Below are positions 1 to 11,148 of a stretch of 64,000 nt of DNA, piece after piece (the stretch's first letter is position 1; every line of letters begins with the position of its first letter). The stretch lies in contig MU385943.1 in NCBI GenBank assembly GCA_022497145.1, positions 62,001-126,000 on the forward strand, given 5' to 3'. The position numbers and the translations under genes were made by a program. The DNA comes from Rostrohypoxylon terebratum. Lineage: Eukaryota > Ascomycota > Sordariomycetes > Xylariales > Hypoxylaceae. Below the pieces are notes generated by a model that saw only the letters and a list, made by a program, of their open reading frames with translations, was not told the DNA's origin and made no database searches.

Positions 1-360
1 TGGTTTCAAATTTGTACTCTGGATGATTGTGGATGACGTCGCTAGCCGATGGAGTCCAGGGTCTTACTGCACGGATCACATCTTATTTGATGGAGACGCC
101 GGTTCCCCTAAACCACTAAACCACTGAAACTTGCTCCATGTATATTGTACTTCGGTAACACTGACATTGGACCTACATACCTCTCAACATTCTAGTTCCT
201 ATTGAAACTTGTAGTGTGTGGTCACTCCGAAGTTTGGATAGAAAATGAGCCTACTAAACTAAGAATAAATGTGTAGTTCACCGATAATAAATGTAAGTGT
301 GCCCAAAATATCTATGTACTTGAAATTGATATATATACGTGAGAGGTAAATTTGATGGTT
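1..360. other. intergenic, no gene seen
   Basis: No convincing coding segment on either strand. This is the 3' flank of the F-box gene, whose stop codon lies at 361-363 on the minus strand. AT-rich text near 270-350 would suit a 3' UTR or terminator, but no single signal stands out. Confidence 0.5.
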
Positions 361-2321
361 TTACTTTGGCACGAGGAATTGGTCGATGTCGACTCTCTCA
401 AAGAAACTGATGTGGCCGAAACCAACCCAATACTGCGCCAAGCGATTGTGTGATAGTAAGAGTAGTTGAGATTCGATATACCGATCTGCAAAATGATTAG
501 TGGGAAATCAAAGGTTCATGATTCAGTGTTGAGCTTATCTTACCATTATAGAAGCCCATGTGGGCTATGTGACCCTTACTCTTCACAACCCGGGAGCCTT
601 CAAATGGTGGCCCGTGAGCCGTTTTGATGAATCCCTCCTCGCCAAGGTCATCGGCAACGAACGTATATTCGCCTCTCGGTACATTCGTGTCGCCGGTCAG
701 TTTGATCGCCTCCAGCCGACCACGATAGACTCGTTCGTGCAAGAAGCGCTCCTTGAACTCCGGCTCTGTCTCATTTTCAAGCTGCGTCAGTGGGCCGCTT
801 TCCCCGTCGTCATCATCAGGTTGATGGATCAACAGGAACTCGCAGCCGTGCCCACTATAGTCACCAACCCATATTCCCCTCCATGGCTTCTCCGCCGTTG
901 GGGTGTATAAGACGGGATCTAAAGTCGAGTACGTCACTATTTCCTCAGCAAAATGTACCCCCAAAGTCGGTGGTCCCATCTCCATCCATTGCCTGATGCG
1001 AAAAATTTGATCGGATGCCTCAGAACGGTTTTGAGGCTGCCACATCCCTGATGTTGACTTTGTATAATCCAAAGATGTCGCGAGAGGATGGACTCCGGCA
1101 GGTCGACCGGTGACACGATGCCGCGCCGGAATCGCGGGTGGCGGCCAGACGTAGCCGTGGGGAAATTCATTCGTCATCCGGCCGAGCAGAGCTTGTTTGT
1201 TGAGTGGTTTCGCCAGGATAAAATTAGTAAACCGAGGGTCCGTCCCATTGTTCAGGCGCATTGGCTGTTCTGAATAGAAATGCCGCAAGGGCGGCGATGG
1301 TGACTTGCCGCGAGCTAGGTTTTCCAGGCTGTCAACATTAAGCTGGATAATAGGCTTGTCGAGATGCAATTTCACCACCGGTTCGAAATGGTGGATGTGC
1401 ACGTTTTGGTCAGCAATCCACGGCTCGCTGCCTTCTCTAGTTCGTGTAGAAACTAGTTGGTATCCCTCGATACAGCCTCGTCGCTCATCATAACGAATAA
1501 CAATCATCTGACCGGTCAATTCGTGATCGGAAAACCACAGCTTTTGCTTCGTTAAAAACCAATATGGGTCGTGTGATATGTAAAGCTCGCGCCAGCTTTT
1601 GCACGGGTATGGGGTGGTAATACGATTATTCGGAAGATTTGATAAAACGTGCCGTTTCCATTGCGAATCGGAATTTGCATGGTTGCGTAATACGCGACAG
1701 ACAAGAGAGACGACATTTAACTCCAGAGGAGTTAACCAGGAAAGTATCGCATCGATCAACTCGGAAGGGAGGTCGAGAAGAGGGGTTTTCTCGGGATGGC
1801 TGCTCGAAAACGACTTTGCGGGACTCGAGTCTAGAATTCACAGGTCAGTTAGGAGGAACTCGGAATCCATCCGGGGTTCCCGTGTTAACGAAGCCGGACA
1901 GGACGTGGTGATGATTTGCGGGATGCGGGATGGAGGCATGAATCCACGAACCTCGACTTGTTGATGTGCTTGTAATCCGTCGCTTGGACGGAAGGTCGAG
2001 TTCATCGTCAGAGTCGGGGTCGAGTTGATTGCGGCGGCGATCCCTAGCATCCCACCGCGCATCATGAGCGGGGACTGATTTGACAAGGAGAACGTTTTCT
2101 TCAATTTCGGGGTCTATTCCTCCGTAGCTAACAGCCGGATTGTGAACATTTATGGTTCCGGTTTTTGATGCCGTACCCAAGCCTGAACCAGACCCAGATC
2201 CAGATCCAGATCCGTTTGCCTCATCATCCCGTGTCGTCTCAGCTCCAGAGCTAGAATTGTCAGATAAGTTGTTGGTGGCAGATTCCGTATGCCAAATGCG
2301 CCCTCTCCCTTCCTCAGCCAT
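361..2321 (-). CDS. F-box protein with FBXO31-like C-terminal domain
   Basis: Probable substrate receptor of an SCF ubiquitin ligase. Exon 1 starts at the ATG at 2321 and encodes a low-complexity acidic leader with a GSGSGSGSG run. Exon 2 (about 1830..544) opens with the F-box: LDLPSELIDAILSWLTPLEL followed by a conserved-looking SLVCR segment. Its second half has GIWVGDYSGHGCEFLLIHQ and LEAIKLTGDTNVPRGEYTF, which resemble the beta-barrel substrate domain of FBXO31-type proteins. A clean intron (543..486, GTAAGA to TTTGCAG) leads to exon 3 (485..361), which restores a conserved-looking end containing AQYWVGFGHISFFERVDID. Without that intron the protein would end early in a nonsense tail. The first intron is only bracketed: the acceptor is probably CTAG at 1831, and the donor is between about 1960 and 1860. 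Expected length is about 590 aa. The F-box call is firm; the FBXO31 relation is by remembered motif and needs an alignment. Confidence 0.85.
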
Positions 2322-2631
2322 CTTCTACTACGTCCGCAGCGGGACCCCAAGTACAGTCGCACAAGCGATAAGTTGTGGCTTCGAAGGATCCAATCGGCAA
2401 GGGTCACAGCCACGTGGTGGAGAGCTGAGAGGGGGGAAGCCCAGAGTCGGTCGCGGAGAGGACAGATTTTAACGAGATCCAGATCGCTAATAGCCTTAGC
2501 CAAAAATTGGTACCCCCCGGTGGCCGGGTTTCTTTTTGACGGTGGCAATATTAAGTAAAGCCTAGTTACCGTAGAGTTTTGATGGAGGTTAGCAATTAGC
2601 TGTTAGTAAAGATACCGTAGTAGGTAGTAAG

Positions 2632-2669
2632 TCGTAGGTAGCAGGTAGCAGGTAGCAAGTAGCAAGTAA
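2632..2669. repeat. short GTAGCAG-type tandem repeat
   Basis: Seven-base units (GTAGCAG, with the variant GTAGCAA) are repeated imperfectly about five times. It looks like a simple-sequence expansion with no coding role. Confidence 0.6.
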
Positions 2670-2964
2670 TAATAGCTGGAGATAAGGAGAAATCAGGCAA
2701 GTAGCAGGTCGGGCGTCATTTAATAATAACTAACGGTTAAGAACAAGGAGGAGGGTTTATTTGATTCTCATATTGATTGACGGTAGGTCAGGTATTTCAG
2801 TTTCAGACCCAACGTAGATGCAACAACTCGCCCGTATGGAAAGTGGGCACAAGAGATGGTGGCGACCAATAGCGGGATTTGGAATTGGCGAAATCATTGA
2901 TTTGACTGATGGCAGTTCCGGGGCTGGGCTCTCTCTCTCTTTCGGCTTGGTAGCGCCCACGGGG

Positions 2965-3015
2965 TTACTGGGCTTGCTGGGCTTGCTGGGCTCTTGCTAG
3001 GCTTTACTGGGCTCC
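2965..3015. repeat. GGGCTTGCT-type tandem repeat
   Basis: Units of about nine bases (CTGGGCTTG) recur in direct order, decaying toward CTGGGCTCC. This is simple-sequence DNA in the gene-poor stretch. Confidence 0.5.
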
Positions 3016-6000
3016 AGGGCTGTTAGGTTCTGGAGCTTCTGGGGCTTTCGGACGTCCCAAGCTTGATCGGAAGAGGTCAAGAATATATAGGATTCAGTTT
3101 AACTTGTCGACATTCGGTAGGTGCTCTTAACTTAGCTCTTCCAAGTATACCAAGTAGTCAGGTAGTCAGAGTTAAATGGATCAGATATATTTTTTCCATA
3201 AAATAGCGCCGGTCGTATTCATATTATCAGCGGTGCCATTTGTAGAAAGCTCTGCGTCGGTACAAGGAAAGTTGTAATAGAGAATGGATGAAATAGGGAA
3301 TTAGATTGAAGGAGTCGGAGCCGAGCCGACTTAGGTGGATTTCTATTCTGATTCTACAAGGTACGTATTAGTACAACTGTAAAAAAACAAAGCAACAAGC
3401 ATTACAAACAAGCAAGATCAAATGGATCAAATAATAGATTACCCACTTGGCAACAACTTTGCAGCACTTGTCGCTTCCTTGCTGCTTCGAATTTCGGCAT
3501 CACCTTGTTGGCTGCTGCTACATTCATCGATACCTACTATGTACATCCAGCACGTCTGTGACCCACCGGGTTGGGACGGGAAGGTCCCAACTGTAAGCTT
3601 CTGATCAAAGCCCCTCTAGCCCCTCCTAATCCTCCTAATCAGCGATTCTAGGCTCCCAGCCGCCGTCTCTACAGGGGTTATAGACGCTATAGCCGCAAAT
3701 CTTAACGATCCTTCCAAGCAACCCCCAGCTGTAACTGCCAACCGCCTCGAAAATTCGGTCCCTTTGTGCCGTATTTTTAAACTAACTTCTAACTTTAACC
3801 TTAACCTATCCTCCACTCTTCGCATCTTCCCTAATTGGTTAGGTACCTAACTTAAGTCTCTTAAGTACCTACTCTATTCTTCGTCTTCAATTTCCTTCAT
3901 CTCAATATTTCAATCATTAGTTATCAGGTTACTTGTCAACTTAGGTAGTTGACAACATCTATCATATCACCGTCATCAAAATACGAATGGTCATATTCCG
4001 CCGTGCGGCACACGCTAACTTCGCTATTTCACGCTACGGGCTACAGGCTACATACAGCATACCCCCCTAGCTTGCCCAGGGCAGTCCAGGGTCTCTTTTT
4101 CTTCCGGATAGCTCAAACTGAACCGGAAGAGACTTGTGACGGAGAAAATCCTACAGCGTATCACAGTTCGTGACCCTATCACACCACATAATTCTAACCT
4201 CCACGCTCGGCTGTAACTTCAAGATGTGGCTAGTCCTCCAGACCACCGGTACAGTTAGCTAAACCCCTGCGCTGCCGCCGACATCTGCCCACCAATTCCC
4301 ACTGTTGCTTCGTCGATATCTTACCTCGAAGCATACCCGATCTGACTATGCCCTGGTCCCCATTGGAACGGCTGCCCATTCCTGTCGTGGGAAAAGGTCA
4401 GGGGTCGCGAGGAAGGGACCGGTCATTCTCGGACTAAGATCCAATTCGGTACGCTACACCTTGAGATGCAACGATCTCGGGTCTATCAACAACAAAGCAT
4501 CGGAATTACAACTTCAACATTGCTGTCTTTACCTAAGAGAAGTTTGCTTCGCTCTATCATGTTCCAAGGATCGACGGCCTGTTTCGAAAGAAAGTACCTA
4601 GAAGAAGAGCCGAGAGAGTCACCCTTCTTTAACCCGGACGACACCAAGCCAATCACAAGACTCGCCCTGCCTGCAAAAGTTATAGCATGGTACTTCCCTG
4701 GATAGCCGCCTTCCCTTCTAGTTGTTCATTGAGATTCATGCAGGGATATTATGTTCGCGCCCAAATTTACCCGTCTATATTTCTCAATATGCCCATGCAG
4801 GTCCAAGCAGCTCGGCTCTTGGCCACAGGTGCATCGTGCTGGAGCCTAGGATCTATCGTGGGTAGGTACTCGCCCACCCCTTTATAGCCATGTTAAATTG
4901 TTAGATGTTTGTCTTGTACGGCATGAACCGTTCAAGATCGGTATCACTTCTTGGCATGCGTGCTATATTTACTAAGGCTAGAACGTTACCATCACCGATG
5001 CTAAGATCAATTCCAACGAGGGTGGATTCTCACATATACCAGGCTTTCACCTGGCGCACCGAAGCACTACTCTTGGCGTTTTGGCAGCACGACGCTTGGT
5101 CATCTGCGCACCTCGGAGCTTCAAGTCCCCTGCTCATCTTGCCCCGGTACAGACGCGAATGCTACTCAATCCGTTATCAGCAACGCCAACGAAGGTCGGA
5201 AATACAATTCGCCAACAAGAACCAGTTCCCGTGATGCCTTCGGCAGTCATCAACCATCGAAAACAGGGTATTGATCATTGGAGTTCCAGATTTGGAGAGC
5301 CGCTACTATTTCTGTCGTGGCCCGCCCAGCTTCTGAGCTTCCTCTTCGAGCCTGCCTGATTACTAGGACGGCTAGGGACTGTATAAGTGTCGGGCTCTCT
5401 ACGCTATCCCGTGCAAATGAAGCAAGCCGAGATCGTTCCGCCTTTCCGCCGTCTTCCACCACTCGGCGGACCTCACATCCTGAGCTACGCCAAGAATCAA
5501 GAAATCGCAACGGAGAGTCGTTTGTTTAGTGCATAAGTGTCCTCCTAACAACCCTTTGAAATCTAATTAGACTAAAGCCCAAGGCCTCCGGAACTCATCA
5601 CGATACTCAAGTGACTACCCCGCCTATTTTCGGTTTGGTTCGACGTTCGTTTCTAGAGTACATGTCTCATCCGGGAATTTGACGAGTGTCGTCAACATGA
5701 CAGGTGAGGTTATAATATATCCAAGGATTAAAACCATATCATTCCGACCCAAAAGAATACCTTGATCTGGCAAGGTAGGTATGGATTTTCCAGGGTAGTA
5801 TACTAGACCGACAGGTTACACTACTTTATTTTGACAATGGTACAGCTGATTCTTTAAACAGCCTTTTGGCCGTCGCATTCCTATCGATTCCTATTCCACC
5901 AAACGGAGTTTTCCGTCCACTTGACCATCGTGGCAGCACGAGAAAGCTGAGAAATCTTATCCATACTTCCCCGGTATGCGAGTAAAAGCAATGATTATTC

Positions 6001-6889
6001 GGTCATTCCCACTATATATGCTGGAAACCATGCAGCAGCATAGTGGCGTACGCGGCCACATGCAAGCATATTCTGTCCGGTCAATGCGAAGAAAACAGCA
6101 GCAGCTTCCTTCACCGAATTTCTGGACAGACATATATTTTGTTGTTTTTGTCATATGCCCGATACCATAGTAAACCATACACTTCCTCAACCTACAGAAA
6201 GCCTTAGAACTATCTTAACCTAGATAGTTAGGAGATAGCGAATAACTGTTTAACCACTGTGTCCATCAGGGCATGGATATGCAATTATACACACGTGTAA
6301 CAATTCTGTTGGTATCATTGCAATATCCACAAACACCTCATAGACATAGTAGGTTTCCTGTATCGTGTCTCCACGAAATAGTTGGACGTATATGCACGTA
6401 TTTAGTCGACTATTATGTACGGTACCAAGGTAATCGCCGTCGCCCAGCTGTGAGCTTCATATGTGGAGTCTACGTGGTCCACTATTCTAAGCCAATGATG
6501 GCGCACAGACCACCTGATCGTATACTTTCTTTGCACTAGAGGCGAGAGGCGTTTCTTAGCCCTGGAGGTGGCAGGGAGGAATCGAAGTTGCTAGAGACAA
6601 CCCAACATCTCACATTAGCAATTAGGTAAAACTTCAGAATATGAGAAGATATTGATATAGCTTCATTTTAACCTCCAAGTAATATCTAGTTGCTTGAACT
6701 CCACATTTTTACCTCTTGTTTCTAACTTTACTCGTTTGTTCGACTTTTCGTGTTCACCGAAACTTCACCAATCAGCTGTCGACGATCCTCGGTCTCCTCT
6801 CCTCTCTCCAAGTCCGTCACAGAACACCCAAATCCAGCACTACCTAGTACCTACACCGTATGTGCTTCACTCCAACCGTTATAGGAATC

Positions 6890-7834
6890 ATGTCCGGCTT
6901 CTTCTCTCTGCTCCCGGATTTACTTCCGATGATCATGCCTTCCGAGGTGCAAATAACCAAGGCATCCGACCTTGAGGCTCAAAGGGACGGGAAGAATGCG
7001 GCGATGATCCGTCAGGGAGCCGTGATCGGCAAAAGTGATAGGATGTGTGCCAGTGGTAAGCCACCCTTATCAATTCGTCCCCGAAAACGAACCCCTATGC
7101 ATATGCTATGCGGTCGGGTGCGAACTCGATGTCACCAAATGTTACCATGAGCCCTCACCAAGTCTTGACCGAGGAGTTGGTTCCCGACGACTGCAGTTGG
7201 GAGGTCCCCTGACCTTATGTCAGATTCGTGTTAGTAACAGCAGCATCACTAGTCCTAATAGCCAAACCGCACTGTTCATCGGCAGTACATCATCATGGTG
7301 AACAAGGTCAGTCTTAAGCTATACTCTGTAGATATGCCAAGGTTCTGTGTGTCTAACATTGACCAAGAAACCATCATCTACGCGGCTTCGGGAAATGGAA
7401 TGGTACGTATAAGGCCAATCTTAGTATAAAGACGCCAGGCCTTTTCTTTCATCATTAAACCTGCAGAGTCATCGTTCCGCCGATGCCACTACTAGTGCTA
7501 ACCTATCTACAGTATGTGATAATTTCCGGGTGACTCTTGTGTCACCATACAATATTTCTTTTCGCTCCCCAATGAGAGGCGCAGGTCTGGAGTCCGTGGG
7601 GGAAAGCTGACAAGTAATAGATTGGTAACCAGCTCCGGCGCTGACGAGGAACCCAAGAGGCACGAACTATCCCCTGGCGACTTTGCATTCGTCCCGCCGT
7701 GGACAGAACATCAGGAGATTAACGATACCGATGAGAACGTCGTGTGGGTCCTGATTCGAAGCGGCCCTGAACCCGTAGTGGTCTACTTGACGGGCTGGGG
7801 AGGCGACGAAGCGAAGGCGGATGCGATTGACTGA
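6890..7834 (+). CDS. small cupin-domain protein (spliced)
   Basis: Single-domain cupin_2 protein, a small metal-binding beta-barrel; substrate unknown. A consistent four-exon model is 6890..7055, 7253..7306, 7368..7402 and 7607..7834, giving 160 aa. Joined exons 1 and 2 read SVLIAKPH...SSAVHHHGEQ, where the HHHGEQ cluster is the metal-binding cupin motif 1. Exon 4 gives LSPGDFAFVPPWTEHQE, with the motif 2 PGDF and the histidine of TEHQE. Introns 1 and 2 have good GTAAGC and GTCAGT donors. The third acceptor (GGAAAG at 7601-7606) is the only one nearby in the right phase, but it is weak. The start could also be the upstream ATG at 6860 or an internal Met near codon 14. The cupin fold is secure; the third intron is the least certain part. 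Confidence 0.8.
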
Positions 7835-7989
7835 CATCGCTTGAAATGAAGGGTTATTTACGTGCTGTAGCGTCGGCACATCCGGGTGCATAGGCCCAAG
7901 CGCCAGGAGGGTGGTGGCGTTTTTTTGCGCAGATCTCGACATCCAGTAAACAGGAAATATCGCGGTGCTGCCAGGGGGTGTACATACAT

Positions 7990-9609
7990 CTATTCTGTGC
8001 AGTAACGGCGAATGACGCCACAAAGTCTGTCCCGGTTCTCCTTGGTATCAAATACTTGAGCGTGGTCCAATCCCCAGAACCAAAACAATTCGATCCCTTC
8101 ACGTGTGAGATAACCATTACCCAATCCATCCTGCCCCATGGACCACTCCTTAGAGCTCGCATCCCCTCCATCAGACGGGCTAGAGGCGACCCATCCATCA
8201 CCGTCGGCAGTCAGGTATTGGGCAACCCTCAGAGTATCAACAATCAAATCTCTTTCCGCGAGACACACTGCGACCCTTCGCAGCGGTCTTGCAGTAGCTC
8301 GGGCGCCCTGACCACCCACACCGACCACTTCTGCAGATGACCCCCTCGCCACACCCAATAGCTCCTCCTTCCACACAATATTGTCCTTCCAGAAGAAATG
8401 TCGCCCTAAGCAATGAGCGACACCGGGATCCATGCTCGCGAAATACCACAGCTGCCACTCGTTGGCCGTCCTGGGCCTGCGTCTGGTGAAGTTGTATGCA
8501 ACGTCTGGCAGATGCAATAAGATGGTCACAGGATCGATGAAGACCGCTGAAGCAATCCTGTCGGCTAGCTCTTCCGAGCGCAGCATGTGGGTTGCCAAGA
8601 CGCTGCCGTACGAATGGGACACCACCACGAACCTGTCCCACCCGTGCGCATCCAAGATCGTAGCAATCTGCTTCAGGAATTCGGGCCTCCTCAGCGGCTC
8701 CTTCGTGAGTCGGAAAGAAATCGAGAGGATCTCGATCGCGATGATGCCAATCTGACCCTGCCCATCTTTCTCCCCCGATTCCGAATTAAGTTGCGCAAGA
8801 AAGGGCGCGTACGTGTAGAGACCGATGCCGATGCCGTGGAGGAAGAGGACGGGACGCTTGCCGGTGGCGGTGTGAGGGCGATACCAGTAGCTTAGCTCTT
8901 CTGACTCGGAATACTTTTGGGGGAATAGATCCTGTAGGCGCGGAGGGATGACAGCGAGGATCCTGGACGGCGGCTGGGCGTGATAATGAAACCCGCTCCA
9001 CGCTAGTTGGCAATGCGACGCAAAGTCGACCAAGCCTATTATAAAATACCACGCTATACTTCTATATTGGGTTTCCACATCGTCCAACGTGAGTCGGAGA
9101 CCCTCGGCCTTTCCTCTGCCCGGCTCTAATCTCCGGCCCAACAACTTCTCGATGTCGCCTATGTACTCGTCGAGCTCTGCATTGTCCTCCTCGGACTCGT
9201 TGCCAGGCCACTTGTCGAAGAAGGCCCAGAGGATAAAGTCGTGTACGTTATCTCTGCGTATCTCGGACTCGTCTGCGCCAAGGAACCACATCTGGAGATA
9301 GCGCCGGGCGTCGGGCACGTTTGCGAAGCAGCGCTGGAACAGGGCGCGACGCTGCTCGCGCGACATAGGCGGTGGGTGTCTCGCTTCCTCCTTTAGCCGC
9401 CTGTTGTGCGGGATGTAGATGAACGCAGCGTATAGGCCGTCTAAGACGCAGTAGGCTAGCAGCGCTATGCTAAGGGGATGGCATAGCGCTACCGAACCGA
9501 AGACACCCGCCAAGAGGGCTAGACATGCTATGCACAGCGGCGTCGTATACCGCACCAGGGCTATGCATATACGGATAAAGACGTACTCTGGTATCGACGT
9601 ACCAATCAT
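7990..9609 (-). CDS. membrane-anchored alpha/beta hydrolase
   Basis: Uninterrupted 539-aa frame from an ATG at 9609. The N-terminus has two hydrophobic segments (about residues 15-45 and 46-66), so the enzyme is probably membrane-anchored. A long linker follows, then an alpha/beta hydrolase core: oxyanion-hole strand VLFLHGIGIG near 254-263, nucleophile elbow VVSHSYGS with Ser333, and a late GLDHAQVF whose His is a good third member of the triad. The elbow carries Ser rather than Gly two residues before the nucleophile. Similar proteins are annotated only as AB hydrolase-1 domain proteins in fungi, with no known substrate. The cupin gene converges on it from the other side, with about 155 bp between stops. 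Hydrolase fold is confident; the reaction is unknown. Confidence 0.85.
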   Translation of the reverse strand: MIGTSIPEYVFIRICIALVRYTTPLCIACLALLAGVFGSVALCHPLSIALLAYCVLDGLYAAFIYIPHNRRLKEEARHPPPMSREQRRALFQRCFANVPDARRYLQMWFLGADESEIRRDNVHDFILWAFFDKWPGNESEEDNAELDEYIGDIEKLLGRRLEPGRGKAEGLRLTLDDVETQYRSIAWYFIIGLVDFASHCQLAWSGFHYHAQPPSRILAVIPPRLQDLFPQKYSESEELSYWYRPHTATGKRPVLFLHGIGIGLYTYAPFLAQLNSESGEKDGQGQIGIIAIEILSISFRLTKEPLRRPEFLKQIATILDAHGWDRFVVVSHSYGSVLATHMLRSEELADRIASAVFIDPVTILLHLPDVAYNFTRRRPRTANEWQLWYFASMDPGVAHCLGRHFFWKDNIVWKEELLGVARGSSAEVVGVGGQGARATARPLRRVAVCLAERDLIVDTLRVAQYLTADGDGWVASSPSDGGDASSKEWSMGQDGLGNGYLTREGIELFWFWGLDHAQVFDTKENRDRLCGVIRRYCTE

Positions 9610-11148
9610 GACGACGAGCCGCGATTACGGTTCGATTACGGCTTTAGGAAAGCCGGGGGAAGCGGTCGCGATAAGTACCGTATGGTGTGCTCGGTTTTGT
9701 CCTCCACTTCCTCCTTTCGACTTTCCCTAATTTTCCGTCGTGGTTCCAATTTGATGCTGAAGGCAGGATCGAAAACGTTGTTTATTCGTGTGTATAGGTA
9801 CTCAGTAAATCACCAGCTAAGGAATTCATCCGCCCAACATTAAATAGGTAGCTATAGATTTGATGTTCAACGATGATTCGCAACAGGGAAAACCAACCTG
9901 CTCAGACGGTTTCCTAAGATGGAAGGACTCGAGACAGTAAATTCCAACTCCACGCTTGGCGGTCTTGTTGTCTACTAAGAATCAGAATCAGAATAGGAAA
10001 CAAAATAGCAGGCCGTAATTCAAGTGACGTCTTGCCGTCCCACTTTAATCTGTACGTGGTGTGGCTTGCCAAGATTCTTTAGGGCAGGGATTCATGTGGC
10101 TTGTACGAAGTAAGATTAGGTAATGATCACTAGGAAAGGGCAAATAATACGTGGGAAACTGTAAGAAGGAGCATACATCTCACTATACACTATATATGAC
10201 ATGAAAAACGCAATTACTAAAAGCGCTAAAGCTACAGCGGGCTTTAGGGAATACCCAGGCCCTACGTAATAGGAGCGGACACCCTCTACAAGAATAAAAT
10301 CCATTTAGTGTGCTTGGTCAATACCTCGGTATTCATATCGTTAGCCTTAGGTTCCTAGGTCCTAGGGATTTAGCTAATACTCGCTGTATTTCAGTAAAGA
10401 GCGGCGTTTCTCATGTAGACCGTCACGCAGGTAGAAGCAATCGCTATGCCTCCCAATAGAATCCATTATCAAGTTTCAGAAAGTCATTTTCGATCACGCA
10501 CCCGAAGGATTTATAGCTGCGTGGTATCCCTCAAAGAGTATTAATTCCCAAAGCATCAGATGATCTCATTAATCATTATGTTACCAATCATTCAAGACTC
10601 GAACCCCAAAATTTACAAGTTTCAATAATAATCCACGAACCGGGATCTACAAAACTACCCCGCCGAACACTCACTAATTTGCTTCGATGCTCAACAAATG
10701 CAACAAATGCAACAACCTTAATGTTGTAGGTACTCCAAAAATCAGATCTTCCTAATCAAGGTTCTGTTAGCTAAAACCACAATCTTTTGAAGAGATTATG
10801 TAGTCAATATCACTTACCTAGTTACTAGTACCTTCAGCCCAATATCTCTGAGCAAAGATAGCTATCCAGTTAAACCTTGCAATTTTGTACTATGCCAATT
10901 CGTCCTCATAGAAGAGTTGAACTAACTCATTAGTACTTCCCATAAAATCAACTTAACTAATAAGCAATCTCTTGATTCGCCGCTCACGATGGAAACCTTA
11001 GGGACTTGAACGGTGCCTCAGTCGTGCATAGGCTGCGCTCCAATAAACAATCATGGAACTATCGGGTTACCGCAATAGGAAATAAAGTCGATCCACTTCG
11101 TAGAAGAACTATTCCGACGACCTGTGACTGATTCAATGAAAAAAGACA
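9610..11148. other. AT-rich intergenic region
   Basis: No supported gene. The first 150 bp is the promoter side of the alpha/beta hydrolase. A 62-codon minus-strand frame at 10116-10304 has one hydrophobic stretch but no other support. Short CAACAAATG repeats occur near 10692-10715. Confidence 0.5.

Larger units (their letters stand above)
2322..6889. other. gene-poor 4.6 kb stretch
   Basis: Only short overlapping open frames occur here, and none gives a recognisable protein. The 2322-2560 part is the F-box promoter side. Short tandem text appears at 2630-2670 (GTAGCAG units) and 2965-3015 (GGGCTTGCT units). Between 4300 and 5530 several plus-strand frames of 60-109 codons follow one another and the base composition is less AT-rich, so an unrecognised or decayed gene there cannot be excluded. 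I see no transposase, integrase or reverse transcriptase motif. Confidence 0.45.

Noticed and set aside
10116..10304. 62-codon frame with one hydrophobic stretch
   Set aside because: No splice context, no conservation evidence, AT-rich surroundings.
10594..10612. tRNA-like B box (minus strand GGTTCGAGTC)
   Set aside because: The T-stem cannot pair and no A box or acceptor stem surrounds it.
10985..11035. Second B-box-like text on the minus strand
   Set aside because: Same reason: no cloverleaf can be drawn.
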